Positions 12,031 to 22,762 of a stretch of DNA of 64,000 nt are shown here, piece by piece. Position 1 is the stretch's first letter, and each line of letters begins with the position of its first letter. This DNA comes from Tupaia tana (lineage: Eukaryota > Chordata > Mammalia > Scandentia > Tupaiidae): contig JAKSZU010000005.1 in NCBI GenBank assembly GCA_026018925.1, positions 81,767,398 through 81,831,397 on the forward strand, given 5' to 3'. Both the position numbers and the translations under genes were made by a program. Below the pieces are notes generated by a model. The model saw nothing but the letters and a program-made list of their open reading frames with translations. It had not been told where the DNA came from and searched no databases.

Positions 12031-13212
12031 TCACAATCTCTCAATAACTTACTTAGACTTTGCAAAGGGATCTTAATTGTAATTACAAAATATACTTTCA
12101 TATGCCTAATTGTAGAATAAAGTTAAATTAAATAATTCAGAATAAGGTCATTCTATTGAAGTTTTATTATCTTTTTGTTTTTACTTTTTTTATTTTTTGG
12201 TTCCCTTTACTTTGACATAGAAGGTGCACCTGTATGATTATTGCTGAAATGCTGTAGCAGACTGGTTTCTTATTTTTGGTTGTTATGAATTGAACTATTG
12301 TTCACTGAGTTGTCCATCTTCCTGCCTGGTTCTTTATGCTGTCATCAGTTTAGATGTTTGCATTTCCATAAATTGCAGCGTTTTATTAACTTTGCTACAC
12401 ACTGTCACATTCTGCTTCTTATGAAATAAGGCCTTTTCATTTTGCTGATTCTCAGTGTCATACTCTCTTAGCCAAAGGGAAATGGCCATCCTGCTCCTTT
12501 TTCCTTGCTGGGCTATATCTGTGGACTGTGTCTACTTCTGTCCCATCTGTTTGTAAACAGCACATAACTGTGTTGTTCATACACAAGCCTGAATTTTTTT
12601 CTTCTCTGTGAGGCTAACATGTTTGCTTGTATCTTACCTGGGAAGTTATGCTGTCATAACCTCACTAAGCAGATGTCACATACATGTGGCCTTTCATTTG
12701 CTCCACCTTCAACACATCCGGTAGGAGCTTAACTTGGAAGTAGAGGAGCAGGGAGCTGGCCTCCTTCGGAGACCCGATCCAACATCCACCACTTCTGATG
12801 TCTTAGCTGATTACCTTGTTTAATTAAGACATGAGACTTTTTTGTTTAATCTCTTAGTAAGAGAAAGGTGAGGAAAAAAAAACTGTTTATACTTATGAAT
12901 AATAAAATACCCAAATATACCCATTCATTCTTGATGATTAACTTTGGAATAGTAAAGGACAAAAATTTATCATTTTCATTCTTAAATTATTTTCCTATAC
13001 CAGGAAACCAAAAGTATAGAAAGCCTAGCAATTAGGGTGTGTAGTTGTACTGAGTCAAGCAATCAATGAGAAAGAAAAGCTCATTAGTTAATAGATAAAA
13101 GCCTTATTTTGATAATATATACAAGTGAGTTTTAAACTCTAATGCTGCACACAAAGATATATCACACACAAATATAATTTTTATACTAATTTATTTCTCA
13201 AAAGAAATTTGT
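12031..13212. other. Unannotated DNA, possibly partly old repeat
   Basis: The stretch 12250-12800 is less AT-biased than its surroundings and contains no SINE or L1 motif I know. It could be an old DNA transposon or LTR relic, or a conserved non-coding segment. I cannot decide by reading. Confidence 0.35.
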
Positions 13213-13385
13213 AAGACTAGCAACTGGCATGTTGATTGGGGTACTGGACTCCCATTTGTCTAACAGTGGTTCAAGTCCTGGACCTGGCAGCTTGATTTCT
13301 CACTTTCTATCTTTCTTTGTTTCTTTCTGGTGAATTAAAAATAAATGACAATTAATAAAATTAAATAAAAATATTTAAAAATATT
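13213..13385 (+). mobile_element. tSINE-B, short type, plus strand
   Basis: Head GACTAGCAACTGGCATG, B box GGTTCAAGTCC, a short CT-rich arm, then an ATTAATAAAATTAAATAAA tail. A short duplication TTTGTAA lies on both flanks, which is weak support. It lacks the long purine-rich body of tSINE-A. Confidence 0.8.
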
Positions 13386-13748
13386 AGTTTGTAACATACT
13401 AGTGCTTATTTCATGAAACACTTGATTTTTAAAAAATATGGTAAGTGGAGTTTATTAATTTTTTATTTACTCCTCTATGTAGTTAAATATACTCTAAACA
13501 ATACAAAATTAGATAAAATAACTTAAAGAACTAATTCAGAAAACAAGTATTTCATACTTAATTATTGACAGTAATATTTAGCAACAATGTCACTATATTC
13601 AATGTCAACTGCACAATGAAAATGTGTTCAATTTTAAAAAAATGTAAAACTAGAAAAATATATATAAAAATATTCAATGTTGAAAAAATATGATCCTTAC
13701 ATAAAGTAGCAAAAATATAAATAGCATTTATATACAACATAATATTAT

Positions 13749-14001
13749 TTTTTTTTACTATTAGGGTGTATGCACTTGTCAGAGTGAGACAGAGAGAGAA
13801 TGAGGGAGAAGAAGAAAGCACCCCCAATAAGGTGTGATCACACTAAATTCCATTTTCCTCCATTTCTCCACTCCGTCAGTATTTTGGGTGTGTACGTACA
13901 TGCAACCAGAGTGTTTTTCAAGATACCAGGACTAAGACTTGAAAGAAATAGCCGGCCAAGTCGGATGTAGCTCCCTTAACCATCAGGCCACGAAGCCAGA
14001 C
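13749..14001 (-). mobile_element. Old tSINE-A copy, minus strand
   Basis: The T-run, AGGGTGTATGCACTTG, the GAGACAGAGAGAGAATGAGG arm and the head end AAGCCAGACC are all in reverse order. It is well diverged and has lost a recognisable B box. Confidence 0.75.
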
Positions 14002-14200
14002 CAGAGGAATCTTATGTTAATTATACTTCCAAGGGTCTCGTTTACAATGCTGTAACCTAATAAACTAATATGGGAGTGACATAGAGTTATCATTTTTTTA
14101 TACTTTGAATGTATATTTAGGTCAGGCAAATGTTCATGTCATTTCTGGCTATTAAAAAAACTCTTTCATAAAGCTTTCATAAAATATTTTTATTATTTTA

Positions 14201-14470
14201 CTCTCTTTTTTTTTTCTTGGAGAGGTTTTTGCTATAGGGCGCGTGCGCTCGCCAGACAGACAGAGAAAGATAGAGAGACAGAAAGAGAGAAATCACTCCC
14301 CAGGGGGATGGTCACACCGCAATCCCTTCTCCTCCATTCTCCTCTAGGGATCTTGGGCACACACACACACGCGCCCAGCGTGAGTTCTAAGCCACCGGGT
14401 CTGGGACGTGAACCGCAGTTGACTATATGGGAGTACAACGACATAGCCATTACATTAACTACTGGTTCCC
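14201..14470 (-). mobile_element. tSINE-A, complete, minus strand, 19-bp TSD
   Basis: The element carries the AGAGGTTTTTGCTATAGGGC tail signature and the head end CTGGTTCCC. The duplication AAATATTTTTATTATTTTA (left, ending at 14200) against AAATATTTTTGTTATTTTA (from 14471) is 19 bp with one mismatch. In sense orientation the B box reads GGTTCACGTCC and the start GGGAACC, placing it near the altered-B-box subfamily. Confidence 0.93.
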
Positions 14471-14489
14471 AAATATTTTTGTTATTTTA

Positions 14490-14903
14490 ATAAAAATTGA
14501 TGAAAGTCCTATAACTTCTATCCTGGTAGCTGATTGGCTTTTAGAGAGAAAAAAGTTACAATTTCATAGAATAGAGAAAAATAAAACAGTACTTTCTGCA
14601 AAGATTGTGCTCTACCCTTATTACGATATCCACTATTGTCTTGTCACCAAATGACTTTCTCCATTTCTGTCAATTTGCAATTATACTCATGTCTCTTTTT
14701 TAGAATAATCATGGAGGAACATAATGTCTTAAGGAGAAGAAGCCAGAGAGACAAGTAAAATCTATGTAATTTATATTCCACAAAACTTTATATAATACTG
14801 CCTCATAACTTCTTATGAGGAAAATATGCTGTTGAGAATTAATTTCTTTTATTCTTGGTATATTATTATCTCTCAGTATTACTATATAACAGAATTATTT
14901 TAA
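14490..14903. other. Unique AT-rich DNA
   Basis: Nothing recognised in this interval. Confidence 0.45.
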
Positions 14904-14920
14904 AAATTAAATAATATATT

Positions 14921-15190
14921 GGGACCAGCAGTTAGCGTAATGGCTATGTCACTGGACTCCCACATAGTCGACCGCGGTTCGAGTCCCGGACCCGGTGGCT
15001 TAAACTCACGCCGAGCAGGTGTGCGTGCGTGCCCAAGATCCCGAAAGGAGAATGGAGGAGAAGTGATTGCAGCGTGGCCGTCCCCCCTGGGGGGTGATTT
15101 CTCGCTTTCTGTCTCTCTGTCTCTCTCTGTCTGGCTGGTGAGCACACGCACCCTATAGCAAAAAAAACTCTCAAAAAAAAACAAACAAAA
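14921..15190 (+). mobile_element. tSINE-A, complete, perfect 17-bp TSD
   Basis: This is a good reference copy. GGGACCAGCAGTTAGCGTAA starts at 14921, with B box GGTTCGAGTCC, the CCCCCCTGGGGGG palindrome near 15082, CCCTATAGC near 15151, and an A-rich tail with CAAACAAA. The target-site duplication AAATTAAATAATATATT is identical on both sides (14904-14920 and 15191-15207), so the insertion is young. Confidence 0.96.
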
Positions 15191-15295
15191 AAATTAAATA
15201 ATATATTTATGAACTGTCTAAATAGTACTAATAGATAAGTAGTATATACAGTTTTCTTTATTCTGCTTTCTTCTCGATTGATTGATTTTTTTCAA

Positions 15296-15840
15296 AGGTT
15301 TATTTATTTTTTTCTTTCATGAGTAAAAGAGACCGACAAAGTGAATGAAAGAGACAAAGAGAGACAGAGAGAGAGGTCCTAACATGGCCTTAACACCACA
15401 ATCTGTTCTAAGCCTTCAGATAACCTCAGATCATAGGCAAGTGTGTGTAGGAAGTTCTCTAGACTTGATCTGGGAACCTTCTCATGAGGAATTGCCTTGC
15501 AGAACATCAGCATTGTGGTTTTTGTTTTGTTTTTGTTTTTGTTTTTGTTTTTTGAGAGGTTTTTGCTATAGGGCGCATGCGCTCACTAGACAGACAGAGA
15601 GAGACAGAGAGACAGAAAGCGAGAAATCACCCCCCAGGGGGGATGGCACGCCACAATCCCTTCTCATCCATTCTCCTCTCAGGATCTTGGGCACGCATAC
15701 ACACACACCCGGCGTGAGTTTAAGCCACCGGGTCCGGGACTCGAACCACGGTAGACTACGTGGGAGTCCAGCGACATAGCCATTATGCTAACTGCTGGTC
15801 CCCAGCATTGTGTTTTACTGCTGCGCCTCTGACAGACCCT
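15296..15840 (-). mobile_element. Older 'type C' SINE-like repeat, split by a younger SINE
   Basis: TTTATTTATTTTTTTCTTTC, the AAGAGACAGAGAGAG stretch and the far end TGTTTTACTGCTGCGCC look like the reverse of an old SINE whose head contains GGCGCAGCAGTAAAACAC. It is interrupted at 15518-15802. Similar minus-strand elements may sit at 22490 and 57041. The family boundaries are a guess. Confidence 0.4.
15518..15802 (-). mobile_element. tSINE-A, complete, minus strand, nested
   Basis: The tail is a (TTTTTG)n-type run (15518-15552), then GAGAGGTTTTTGCTATAGGG, ending in CTGGTCC at 15802. Target-site duplication CAGCATTGTG at 15508-15517 and 15803-15812, perfect. Sense B box GGTTCGAGTCC. A 144-codon open frame on the plus strand that runs through the element and its flank is antisense to it and is not a gene. 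Confidence 0.94.
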
Positions 15841-16269
15841 GTTCTATTGATCTAAGTAGTGTTATTTCCTAGATGCAGAACAGTGGCTCTGAATGTGAAA
15901 GCATTTTGTTTAAATTTCCAAAGGACAGAAATGAGTGAGTACTATTTAAACATGCTGATTCTGCATTTGGCATTATTCCTTAAATTTAAGTGGTCAAAAG
16001 AAAATGGTGACTTCCTTACTTTGTCCACCAAATTTAATATCTCCCTATTTGAGGGGAATAGGAGCTACATTTGCCAAGTTCTCAAGTTAAAACTTCAGAG
16101 TTATTTCTGAGATTTTTTTTTTCTTCCCATCTTTTCTTCTGCCAAATTGTGTAACTTATCAACAGTATATTAAAAATCCATTCATTAGCCCCTTTATCAC
16201 CAATGAAGTATACAGAACAAACGAGCAGCATCTTTTTCCAGGTCTATAACACATTGTGTAATCCCCATG

Positions 16270-16895
16270 TTAGTCATGTTCTCCAGAATGACATGTAATG
16301 AGAGAGAGAGAGGTATGTGAGGGAGAATTTATTAGAGAAATGTCTTATGAGATTATGGAGACTGAGAAGTACCATGACAGGTCATATGCAAGCCATAGAA
16401 CCATGAAGCCAGTCATGTGTGTACTGACTGGAAGCACTCAGAAATCAAGGAATCTGATGTTGACATTGCCAACCCAAATCAAAGCTTCAGACCTAGGGAA
16501 GTTGATGATACTACTCTAAGTCTCGGTCTGAAGACCTAAAATCTGGAGGATAACTGATACCAGTTCCAAAGCCAGAGAAATTAGAGTTCTGATGTCCAAG
16601 GGCAGGAGAATAAGGAACCCTGCTTCAGAAAAGAAATAATTTCGGACCAGCAGTTAGCATAATGGCTATGTCGCTGGATTCCCATGTAGTCAACCATGGA
16701 TTGAGTCCCGAACCAGGTGGCTTAAACTCACGCCGGGCGCATGTGTGTGCGTGCCCAAGATCCCAAGAGGAGAATGGAGGAGAAGGGATTGTGGTGTGGC
16801 CATCCCCCCTGGGGGGTGATTTCTCACTTTCCATCTCTCCGTCTCTCTCTGTCTTTCTGCTGAACACATGTGCCCTATAGCAAAAGCCTCTCCAA

Positions 16896-16942
<47 letters not shown>

Positions 16943-17142
16943 AAAGAAAGAAATAATTTGCCCCTCCTCTGCATTTTGGCTCTATCTGTTCTCCCCACAC
17001 ACATTGTGAGTTGCTGTCCTTGGGGCACTGATCGAATGCCAATCTCTTACAGATACACCTTCACAGATATATCCAAAAATAAAGCTCTGACAGCTATCTA
17101 GTTATCCCTTAATGCCCTCAAGTCGATATCTTAAAATTTTTC
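16270..17142 (+). mobile_element. Old mammal-wide dispersed repeat, split by a tSINE-A
   Basis: The order of segments matches a widespread mammalian repeat I remember but cannot name with certainty: a GAGAGAGAGAG target region, GAATTTATTAGAGAAATG, GGAGACTGAGAAGTACCATG, CTGATGTCCAAGGGCAGGAG, then after the SINE ACAGATACACCTTCACAGAT and AGCTATCTAGTTATCCCTTA. The SINE at 16643-16947 separates the two halves. Confidence 0.6.
16643..16947 (+). mobile_element. tSINE-A, complete, nested, long poly(A)
   Basis: The head starts GGACCAGCAGTTAGC at 16644 and the poly(A) tail is about 41 nt (16900-16940) followed by GAAAAG. Target-site duplication AAGAAATAATTT at 16631-16642 and 16948-16959, perfect. B-box region GGATTGAGTCC is mutated from the consensus. 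Confidence 0.95.
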
Positions 17143-17150
17143 AGCATCAT

Positions 17151-17355
17151 GGGGCCAGCAGGTGGCATGGTGGTTTAGGCACTGGACTTCCACATCCGAC
17201 TGTTGTTCCAGTCCCAGATCTGGTGATAACCTTTCTCACTTTCTCATTCTGTCTGTCTCCCTCCGGTGAGTGCAGGTGCCTTATAGCAAATTTTAAAAAA
17301 TACTAATAATAAATGAAATTACATAAATAATTATTTTTAAAAAATAAAAAAAATT
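17151..17355 (+). mobile_element. tSINE-B, plus strand
   Basis: GGGGCCAGCAGGTGGCATGG starts at 17151, followed by a CT-rich arm and an A/T-rich tail with AATAATAAATGAAATTAC. Target-site duplication AGCATCAT at 17143-17150 and 17356-17363. This copy keeps a short CTTATAGC motif reminiscent of tSINE-A. Confidence 0.88.
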
Positions 17356-17439
17356 AGCATCATTTATTGAAATTCCAACTTGACTGCCATAGGCAACAAG
17401 ACCTATAAAATCTGGGTCCTGTTTGTGTGTGCTTGTTTT

Positions 17440-18480
17440 TTTTTCCTGTTTTTTTTTTTAAGTTTAAATGTTTGGTTATATAAATTTTATTTACATTTAA
17501 TTATTGTACATCTTTTAGTATACAAATGTGAGGTTACCTTTGTGGGATTCAATATGGTTTTTAATAGCAATTTTACTTAGATTTATTTGCTGTACTCTTT
17601 GAGTGGTATAAAGTTGGAGGTACAGGCTAGTGAGTAGAGTTTTGAGTCCTGAAGCTGACAGCAAGTTTTCTCACTTTTCCCTTTCTCTCACTGTCTCTCT
17701 CTGGTGAGTGTACATGCCATATCGTAAATTTAAAAAATAATAATAATAAATTAAATTAAATTAAAATTTTTTTTAAATGTGGAGGTACATTTGTGGGGTA
17801 CCACGTAGTATGCATGGAGTGTGCTATAATAAAATCAAGGATATTACCATATTCATCATTTTTAATAAAGAACACCACATTATGATGTGCACCTTCAATT
17901 TTTTTCTCTGAGTTGTTTTTAATGTATAATATATCTTAAATGAAATATATAGTCATAAATATTTAAGATATATGCTATATGATTGACAATTTTTTCACTT
18001 TGTTGTGGTACGCCCTTCCACAATCTGTTTGCCCTACCACATGCATTCTTGTATCTGTTAACTGCTTTTTTTTCTGAATCCCTTCCACTCACACCTACTG
18101 CTTATCCTCATGCCCATGCAATCTCTGATATCTACAAATGTCTTACATCTGCACCTTCAAATCTTTCCATTCCTGCCATAGAATGCAGACATTTGGTATA
18201 TACTGAGTAAGAACATACAGCATTTCTTTCTTAATCTGGTTTATTTCACTTAGCATTACATCTATATTCTTCCACTTTGTATTGAATGAACTATAGAATA
18301 AACTATAAAATCACAATCTCACTGTTTTCATAGTTGAGTAGTATTTCATTGTGTCTACATGTCCCATTTTTAAAATCTACTCATCGGTTATATGTTTTGG
18401 TGAAAGCTAGCATAAGATTGTGAATAATACTGAATTCTAAATTAAAGGTATAAATGTTAGCCTATAAATAATAATGAACT
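17440..18480 (-). mobile_element. L1 3' region, minus strand, split by a tSINE-B
   Basis: The minus-sense L1 signatures are TACATTTGTGGGGTACCACG at 17788, TATATACTGAGTAAGAACAT at 18196, GGTTTATTTCACTTAGCATT at 18238 (the reverse of 'agtgaaataagcc') and GTTGAGTAGTATTTCATTGT at 18332. The element is old and 5' truncated. Confidence 0.7.
17625..17777 (+). mobile_element. tSINE-B nested in L1, degenerate head
   Basis: GGCTAGTGAGTAGAGTTTTG is a shortened head, followed by a CT-rich arm, TCTCTCTGGTGAG and an AATAATAATAAATTAAA tail. The 11-bp segment TGGAGGTACA(T/G) of the L1 is present on both sides (ending at 17624 and near 17778-17789), consistent with a target-site duplication. Confidence 0.8.
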
Positions 18481-18920
18481 GTTGAACTATTGAATTAGTT
18501 TTCCATTTTGCTAGGTGGAGAATATTGTCTCAAACCATAAATTATTCACTCCTAATGAAGATGGTTATATAATTTAGAAATAAGATTGATAAATTCTAAT
18601 TTAAAAAGACAATTATCAAGAGGCCTGCTTTCCATTTGTATAGATGTCTCTGCTTTCTTCTTCTAGCACAGGTAAACTGTCAACTCCTGTCTGCACTGCC
18701 AGTGAGGCTCAGATTGTCTTACCTACCATCCTAATTGGAGGATCTCAAGCCCAGTACTCAATCAGCAACGGACTCTTCCCCTACTGCCACTCAATTTAAG
18801 TTCCATAGTCTTTTTGATGTTAGGGAATTAACCTTGGATTCTATTGTTTGTATTTTGGTACACACTCTGTCCTCATCTTAGTCAGCTTATCACTCTTCAT
18901 GGAGAATGACATTATTATTT
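18481..18920. other. Unique DNA
   Basis: Nothing recognised. Confidence 0.45.
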
Positions 18921-19325
18921 TAAAAATTTTGCCAGAAGGCATGTGCACTCCACAGAGAGAATGAAAGAGGGAAAGTGAGAAAGCTTTTCCCATGGAGAAT
19001 GGTCACACAGTAATTCCGTCTCCTCCATTTCTCCCTTCTTTAGTAATTTTAGGTGTGCATTTATGTGTACCTAGTATGTTCCTCAAGTCATTGGGTCCAG
19101 TACCCCAACTGTGCTGTTGGCCATGTGGGATCAAGATGTGGAGATGACAGATGATATGGTGTTTAAGGCACTGGACTTCCACATGGATGACTGCAGTTCA
19201 AGACCCAAACTTGGTGGTTTGCTTTCTTACTTTTCCTGTCTCTTTCTCTGACCAAATTAAAAAAGAATGATAATAAAACATTTTTAAAAAGAAATCTTAA
19301 CCACCAATGTCACTGGCTCTCCTGA
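18921..19325 (-). mobile_element. Old tSINE-A copy, minus strand, split by tSINE-B
   Basis: The tail side (TTTTGCCAGAAGGCATGTGC) and the body run to about 19142. The missing head reappears after the inner element as TTAACCACCAATGTCACTGG, near 19306. Confidence 0.75.
19143..19296 (+). mobile_element. tSINE-B inserted in the head of an older SINE
   Basis: AGATGATATGGTGTTTAAGG, GCACTGGACTTCCACATGG, B-box remnant AGTTCAAGACC, GGTGGTTTGCTTTCTTAC, then TCTCTGACCAAATTAAAAAA and an A/T tail. Confidence 0.8.
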
Positions 19326-19326
19326 A

Positions 19327-21120
19327 GAATGATTCATTATTTTATCTTGAATTAACTCAACTCAGATTCTTGATGTTTTCCTCTTACCTTGTTTGTCAAT
19401 TTTTACCCAATATTTTACTATAACATTCTTCAGGATCCTACCCTTAATTTTTTTTTTTTTTTTTAACTTTTCTCCTTAGGTTTTCTGAGTTATCTGATCC
19501 AAACCCTTTGCTGATCATCTTTCTGGCTTCTGGTCTGTGCTTCACACTTGTAAAATTACAATCATAAGCCATTAATATCTTTAATTTAGCTCTGATGAAA
19601 TTTTATTAAAACCATATGTCACATACCAATAGCAGGAAACTTGAAAGGACACAATTGCTTTTGAGAATTCAAAACACTGAACAATTAGTGTTTGGATAGA
19701 AAAGTGTATTAGTGAATATTTACATAACAGTTACCATACATTAATTTGAGTCAATTTTTTGGTCTGTTTTGACATCTTAAGTATACATTATATTTTAAGT
19801 CTACTTACTAAACAGCAAAAATTTTCTTTTCCTTTATATCAAGGTTATATTGTTGTTATTTGTTTTGTTTTGGTTTGTTTTTATCTGTTTTTAAGAACTG
19901 TTGGCTTATCATCTTGAAAGAATACATGTTAACTTACAGTTCACTTTGAGAAATAACTGATAGCCCCAGAAATGACCCATTTTGTCATCATTTTTGTTGT
20001 CAACATTATAACAACAATTTCTTATGATCTTAAAGATCTATTGCTAATAAACTCAGCTAATTATATTTATAATTAATAGCACAGCTAAAATACTTTTACC
20101 TTAAAAATTCTAAATAAAGTGACCCTAACTCATGCATTTTTAACACAGAAACATCCATATATGCATTTTTGCCTATATTATGTGCATATGTAAGTATATA
20201 CATATATACACAATCGCATATCTAAGTTGTTAAATGGCTTGCTTAATATTTATCTAGATCTCCCCTAATCTTCCCAAAATTCGCTTATTAAACAGCTCTC
20301 TGTATTTTCCTCTCACACTGTTCCTTATGAAATCTCTCTCATTCTATTACAGTAAATTGCATTGGCATTTACCCAGTTAATTTAATTAGAAACCTAGAAG
20401 TCTCTCATAATTTTTCCATTCTTCACCTTCCCAGCCATTTCATTAGCAATTCCTTTTGCCATGCCTCATTTTATTTAACCCTCTCTCCCTGCAGTAACCT
20501 AATCAAAGCTAATACACTTTGTTTTGAAAATTACGATTATTCATGCTCCATCTAGCATCACCCATTCTGCAGCAAATTATTTAAAAATGTATTTACATTT
20601 GATAATGCTTCTCCCTCTCCTAAATCATTCTATGCTTTTTTTGTCATACTTTCTATAAAGCCTAAACTGCCTATCACGGCCTAAACGGTTTGTATAATCT
20701 ATGTTCAATTGTCTTTCCAAATCACACTGAAATACTGTTCTACTCGATAAGCCCTTTCTTATAAAATATTATAATTTCATTCTTTGAGTGTCAAATTCTT
20801 ATGAACAACTATATGTGAACTCACTGCACCTTGCATTGGGAATCCTCTTTTACAGTGTTGTGAGTATAGCTGCCTCGTAACTTTAAAGTTAAAATGCTTA
20901 TGTTATCTTCAGAGATAGTCTTGCCGTCTATAGATCTATTTAAGTAGTTCTTTTTGTTCTCTCTATATTCTGATTTCTTTTCTTCATAGATACTGTCACC
21001 TAAATTTTGTTTCTTTCCTATTTCTTTAATTCCTTTCTTAATTTTTAAAACTTAAGTTCCTGTAAGACAAAGGAACTTTTCTGTTTTAATGTCTATTCCT
21101 AACACCTAGCAAAAATAGTA
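19327..21120. other. Long repeat-poor AT-rich interval
   Basis: About 1.8 kb with no SINE, L1 or microsatellite apart from a T18 run near 19448 and TTTTG-type low complexity near 19860. It could include conserved sequence, but I see no coding frame. Confidence 0.45.
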
Positions 21121-21194
21121 GTTGTGTTGGCTTCTTATTTTTGCTTCAATGAAGTTACTCCAAGCTTATTGGCTTGAAAAAATACATCTTTATT

Positions 21195-21460
21195 TTTTAT
21201 TTATTTTATGATTATTTATTGTTATTTATATGTTTAATTGCTATACATCATTTAGATTGTAAAGAGATTTTACCCAACATGATATAGGCCGCACACCAGG
21301 TGAGCTGAGAATACTGTACATGACTTCAACAGGCAACAAACCGTATCTGTGTCCCACGAATGTCTTTCTTCTCCATTTTTCCCCCAAATTTCCCTTTCTT
21401 CACTCTTCTCCTCTCCCATTCTCCTTCCACTTTGTGCCGATTGTCCATAACAATTTTTGA
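21195..21460 (-). mobile_element. L1 3' end fragment, minus strand, with TSD
   Basis: A T-rich tail at 21195-21230 precedes TGTAAAGAGATTTTACCCAA, GAGAATACTGTACATGAC and the region CAACAGGCAACAAACCGTAT, shared with the element at 39590-39730. The target-site duplication ACATCTTTATT is perfect at 21184-21194 and 21461-21471, so this short 5'-truncated L1 inserted into the older repeat. Confidence 0.8.
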
Positions 21461-21773
21461 ACATCTTTATTAACTTACAGATCTGGTGGTCATAGTTCAA
21501 ATATGAGTCTGAATTTCTTCTGGAAGCTCTAGGGTGGTCTATTTCTTTCCCTTTTTCTGCTTCAAGACACTGCCCCACCCTCTTTGTTCACAGTCCCGTT
21601 CCTTTATCTACAAGGCCAGTGATGTTCAGTCAAGTGTTCATCAGGATGCCATCTCTCTAATTCTCTTTAGCCTCTTTCTCCCATTTATTGGGCTCCATCT
21701 AATTAAATTAAACCTGGATGGATAATCCTGGGTAATCTTTATACCTTGAGGTCAAAAAATTAGATGCCACCTT

Positions 21774-22016
21774 GAGACCAGCAGAACTCCCATGTAGTTG
21801 ACTATGGTTCGAGTCCTGGACCCAGTGGTTTAAACTCATGCCGGGCACGTGTGTGTGCATGCCCAAGATCCCAAGAGGAGAATGGAGAAGGGATTATGGC
21901 ATGGCCATCCCCCTGGGGGGTGATTTCTCGCTTTCTATCTCTCTGTCTCTCTCTTTCTTTCTGGCGAGTACATGCACCCTACAGTAAAACAAAACAAAAA
22001 CCTCTCCAACAACAAC
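21774..22016 (+). mobile_element. tSINE-A with A-box deletion, intact TSD
   Basis: After GAGACCAGCA the sequence jumps straight to GAACTCCCATG, so the Pol III A-box segment is missing. The rest, with B box GGTTCGAGTCC and CCCCCTGGGGGG, is typical. Target-site duplication AAAATTAGATGCCACCTT on both sides (ending at 21773, and 22017-22034). Confidence 0.93.
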
Positions 22017-22122
22017 AAAATTAGATGCCACCTTAATTACCAATTACCAAATCATTTCACTCATGCACATACATTGGGAAATAAGACACGGATACTTTTG
22101 GGGGCCCACTATTCTGTCTACC

Positions 22123-22489
22123 ACAGTAGGTGATCATAAATTTATTTTGCTTAATTAAGGAGTGTTGAGAAAGTTTTCAAGGATCTAACTATTTAATTTT
22201 CAGTATATGTTTTGCAGATAAATTAGATGATATTGTACCACTCATAAGCATATATGAGATATTCATTAAAACATGATTTTCTACTTATAGTTTGTATATT
22301 CACAATATTCTCTCCCTGAAAAAGAAAACAAACACCAACAGAGGAACAAAAAGACCAGAATTATATAACAACATAGTGATATGGACACGTTTAAATATTT
22401 GGATAAATTGAATTAAAACTGAATTTGTCTCCAGATATTATTCAATTGATTTGTAAAACTGTAGGATACTCGTATACCTCTTTATTCAT
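22123..22489. other. Unique AT-rich DNA
   Basis: Nothing recognised. Confidence 0.4.
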
Positions 22490-22738
22490 TTCTTTTAAAA
22501 AATATTTATTTTATGAGTGTGAGAGAAAAAGAGAAAGACAAGTCTCTCAACAGATTCTTACACCAGCCCTGACCCTTCCCTCCAGCCCCACCTCCAGTGT
22601 TCCCAGTCAGGTTGGATCAGAGGTCTGCTTTTACAGTACATAGAAGTTAACTGGAAGTACAAACCCACCAACTTCCAGATAGATTTAATGTCACTTGGGC
22701 AGTGTCTTATTGCTGTACTACTGAACCAATCCTCTATT
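22490..22738 (-). mobile_element. Older 'type C' SINE-like repeat
   Basis: AAAAAATATTTATTTTATGA, the GAGAGAAAAAGAGAAAGAC stretch and the far end TACTGAACCAATCC suggest an old minus-strand SINE. The middle is C-rich and unlike tSINE-A. Low certainty. Confidence 0.4.
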
Positions 22739-22762
22739 TCTCAATACACAAAAGAGATATAT

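Larger units (their letters stand above)
21125..22122 (+). mobile_element. Old mammal-wide repeat carrying an L1 piece and a tSINE-A
   Basis: The segments in order are CTTCAATGAAGTTACTCCAA, then (after the L1) TTACAGATCTGGTGGTCATA and TTCTGGAAGCTCTAGGGTGG, then GGATGGATAATCCTGGGTAA, then (after the SINE) GGGGGCCCACTATTCTGTCT with ACCACAG. They follow, as I remember it, the consensus of a common mammalian dispersed repeat ('ttacagttctggaggtcag ... ggataatcc ... ggggccattattctgcctaccaca'). I do not name the family. Confidence 0.65.

Noticed and set aside
14921-14995. tRNA gene
   Set aside because: The head has Pol III boxes and tRNA-like spacing, but it is one of dozens of SINE heads, continues into a SINE body with poly(A), and no clean cloverleaf with an acceptor stem could be drawn.
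15345-15779. 144-codon plus-strand open frame
   Set aside because: It runs antisense through a complete tSINE-A with target-site duplication and through the older repeat around it. Many similar frames (PPGPGLEP-like) recur at every SINE copy.
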